DNA from: Hypsibius dujardini
Lineage: Eukaryota > Tardigrada > Eutardigrada > Parachela > Hypsibiidae
DNA: 24,419 bases
Direction of reading: 5' to 3'
Assembly: GCA_001579985.1 (NCBI GenBank)
Contig: LRSR01006283.1
Location: 1-24,419, forward strand
Under the pieces are notes generated by a model. It was not told the DNA's origin, did not search any database, and saw only the letters and a list, made by a program, of their open reading frames with translations. This document shows positions 24,097 to 24,419 of the stretch, piece after piece; position 1 is the first letter of the stretch, and every line of letters begins with the position of its first letter. The position numbers and the translations under genes are program-made.

Positions 24097-24169
24097 TGAC
24101 TCCGCCGTGAGTCGAACACGGAATCTCCTGATTCGTAGTCAGGCGCCTTAACCATTGGGCCACGGAGCC
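24097..24169 (-). tRNA. tRNA-Arg (anticodon ACG)
   Basis: 73 nt including discriminator A. The acceptor stem is GGCTCCG/CGGAGTC with one G-U pair. The D-arm lies in the A box TGGCCCAATGG. The anticodon arm is CCTGA-CTACGAA-TCAGG, with ACG at positions 34-36. The T-arm CGTG-TTCGACT-CACG carries the B box GTTCGACTC. No intron and no encoded CCA, as expected for a eukaryotic nuclear tRNA. A34 would be edited to inosine to read CGU, CGC and CGA codons (family knowledge). Confidence 0.95.
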
Positions 24170-24419
24170 TTATTTCATGTCATACTGAGGCAACTTTATC
24201 AGCGTAAGTTTAATACACAACAAGATAATAATAAATGACAAGGTAACCCCGAAACATTTGGGATAATTTGTATTTTACACTGAACTGTCGAACCCTTATT
24301 AAATGTCGCTAATGGAGTGACATTTTTCTCATCTAGTTAGAATACGAAAATTCTTGGTTCTAAATTTTTTGCAGTAAGGTTAGATGTTTTTGCCTGTTAC
24401 CTAATTGCAGATACTACAT

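Overview
This is eukaryotic, animal nuclear DNA. Coding sequence is broken by short GT-AG introns (about 60-510 bp, mostly under 250). The window carries Maelstrom (an animal germline piRNA-pathway protein), a quiver-type Ly6 protein, a mitochondrial NSUN4 and a Pol III tRNA gene. Compact genes, a secreted Gly/Tyr-rich protein and a quiver-type Ly6 protein suggest a small invertebrate, probably an ecdysozoan. A tardigrade would fit, but that is a guess and the species cannot be fixed from this sequence. I built the gene models by hand from splice sites. For the seven spliced models rated 0.75 or higher, every intron phase agrees and the coding length is a multiple of three.

Layout. 1-2.7 kb: minisatellites, CAATCAA-rich DNA and one doubtful two-exon gene (minus). 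2.7-3.84 kb: ZNHIT3 (minus, 4 exons). 4.1-5.62 kb: omega-class glutathione transferase (minus, 5 exons) with a serine where the catalytic cysteine is expected. 5.6-8.7 kb: gene-poor, holding several long inverted-repeat (foldback) elements. 8.7-9.25 kb: unrecognised spliced gene (minus, tentative), divergent from a secreted Gly/Tyr-rich single-exon gene (plus, 9540-10010) whose repeat array runs on past its stop codon. 10.8-11.7 kb: Ly6/quiver protein (minus, 3 exons). 12.7-14.7 kb: Maelstrom (minus, 6 exons). 15.56-18.49 kb: ABCE1/RLI1 (minus, 9 exons). 19.4-21.49 kb: NSUN4 (minus, 5 exons). 21.98-23.53 kb: an unrecognised type I membrane protein (plus, 5 exons) with amphipathic repeats and a 15-nt microexon. 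24.1 kb: tRNA-Arg(ACG) (minus) with a decayed partial copy beside it.

The genes do not form one pathway. ABCE1 (ribosome recycling), ZNHIT3 (box C/D snoRNP assembly), NSUN4 (mitochondrial rRNA methylation) and the tRNA gene all serve translation. Maelstrom serves transposon silencing. The most distinctive feature is repeat structure: many foldback elements, some flanked by TA, lie in introns and intergenic DNA. A CAATCAA-type motif recurs in introns, spacers, foldback loops and even inside the Maelstrom and NSUN4 coding exons.
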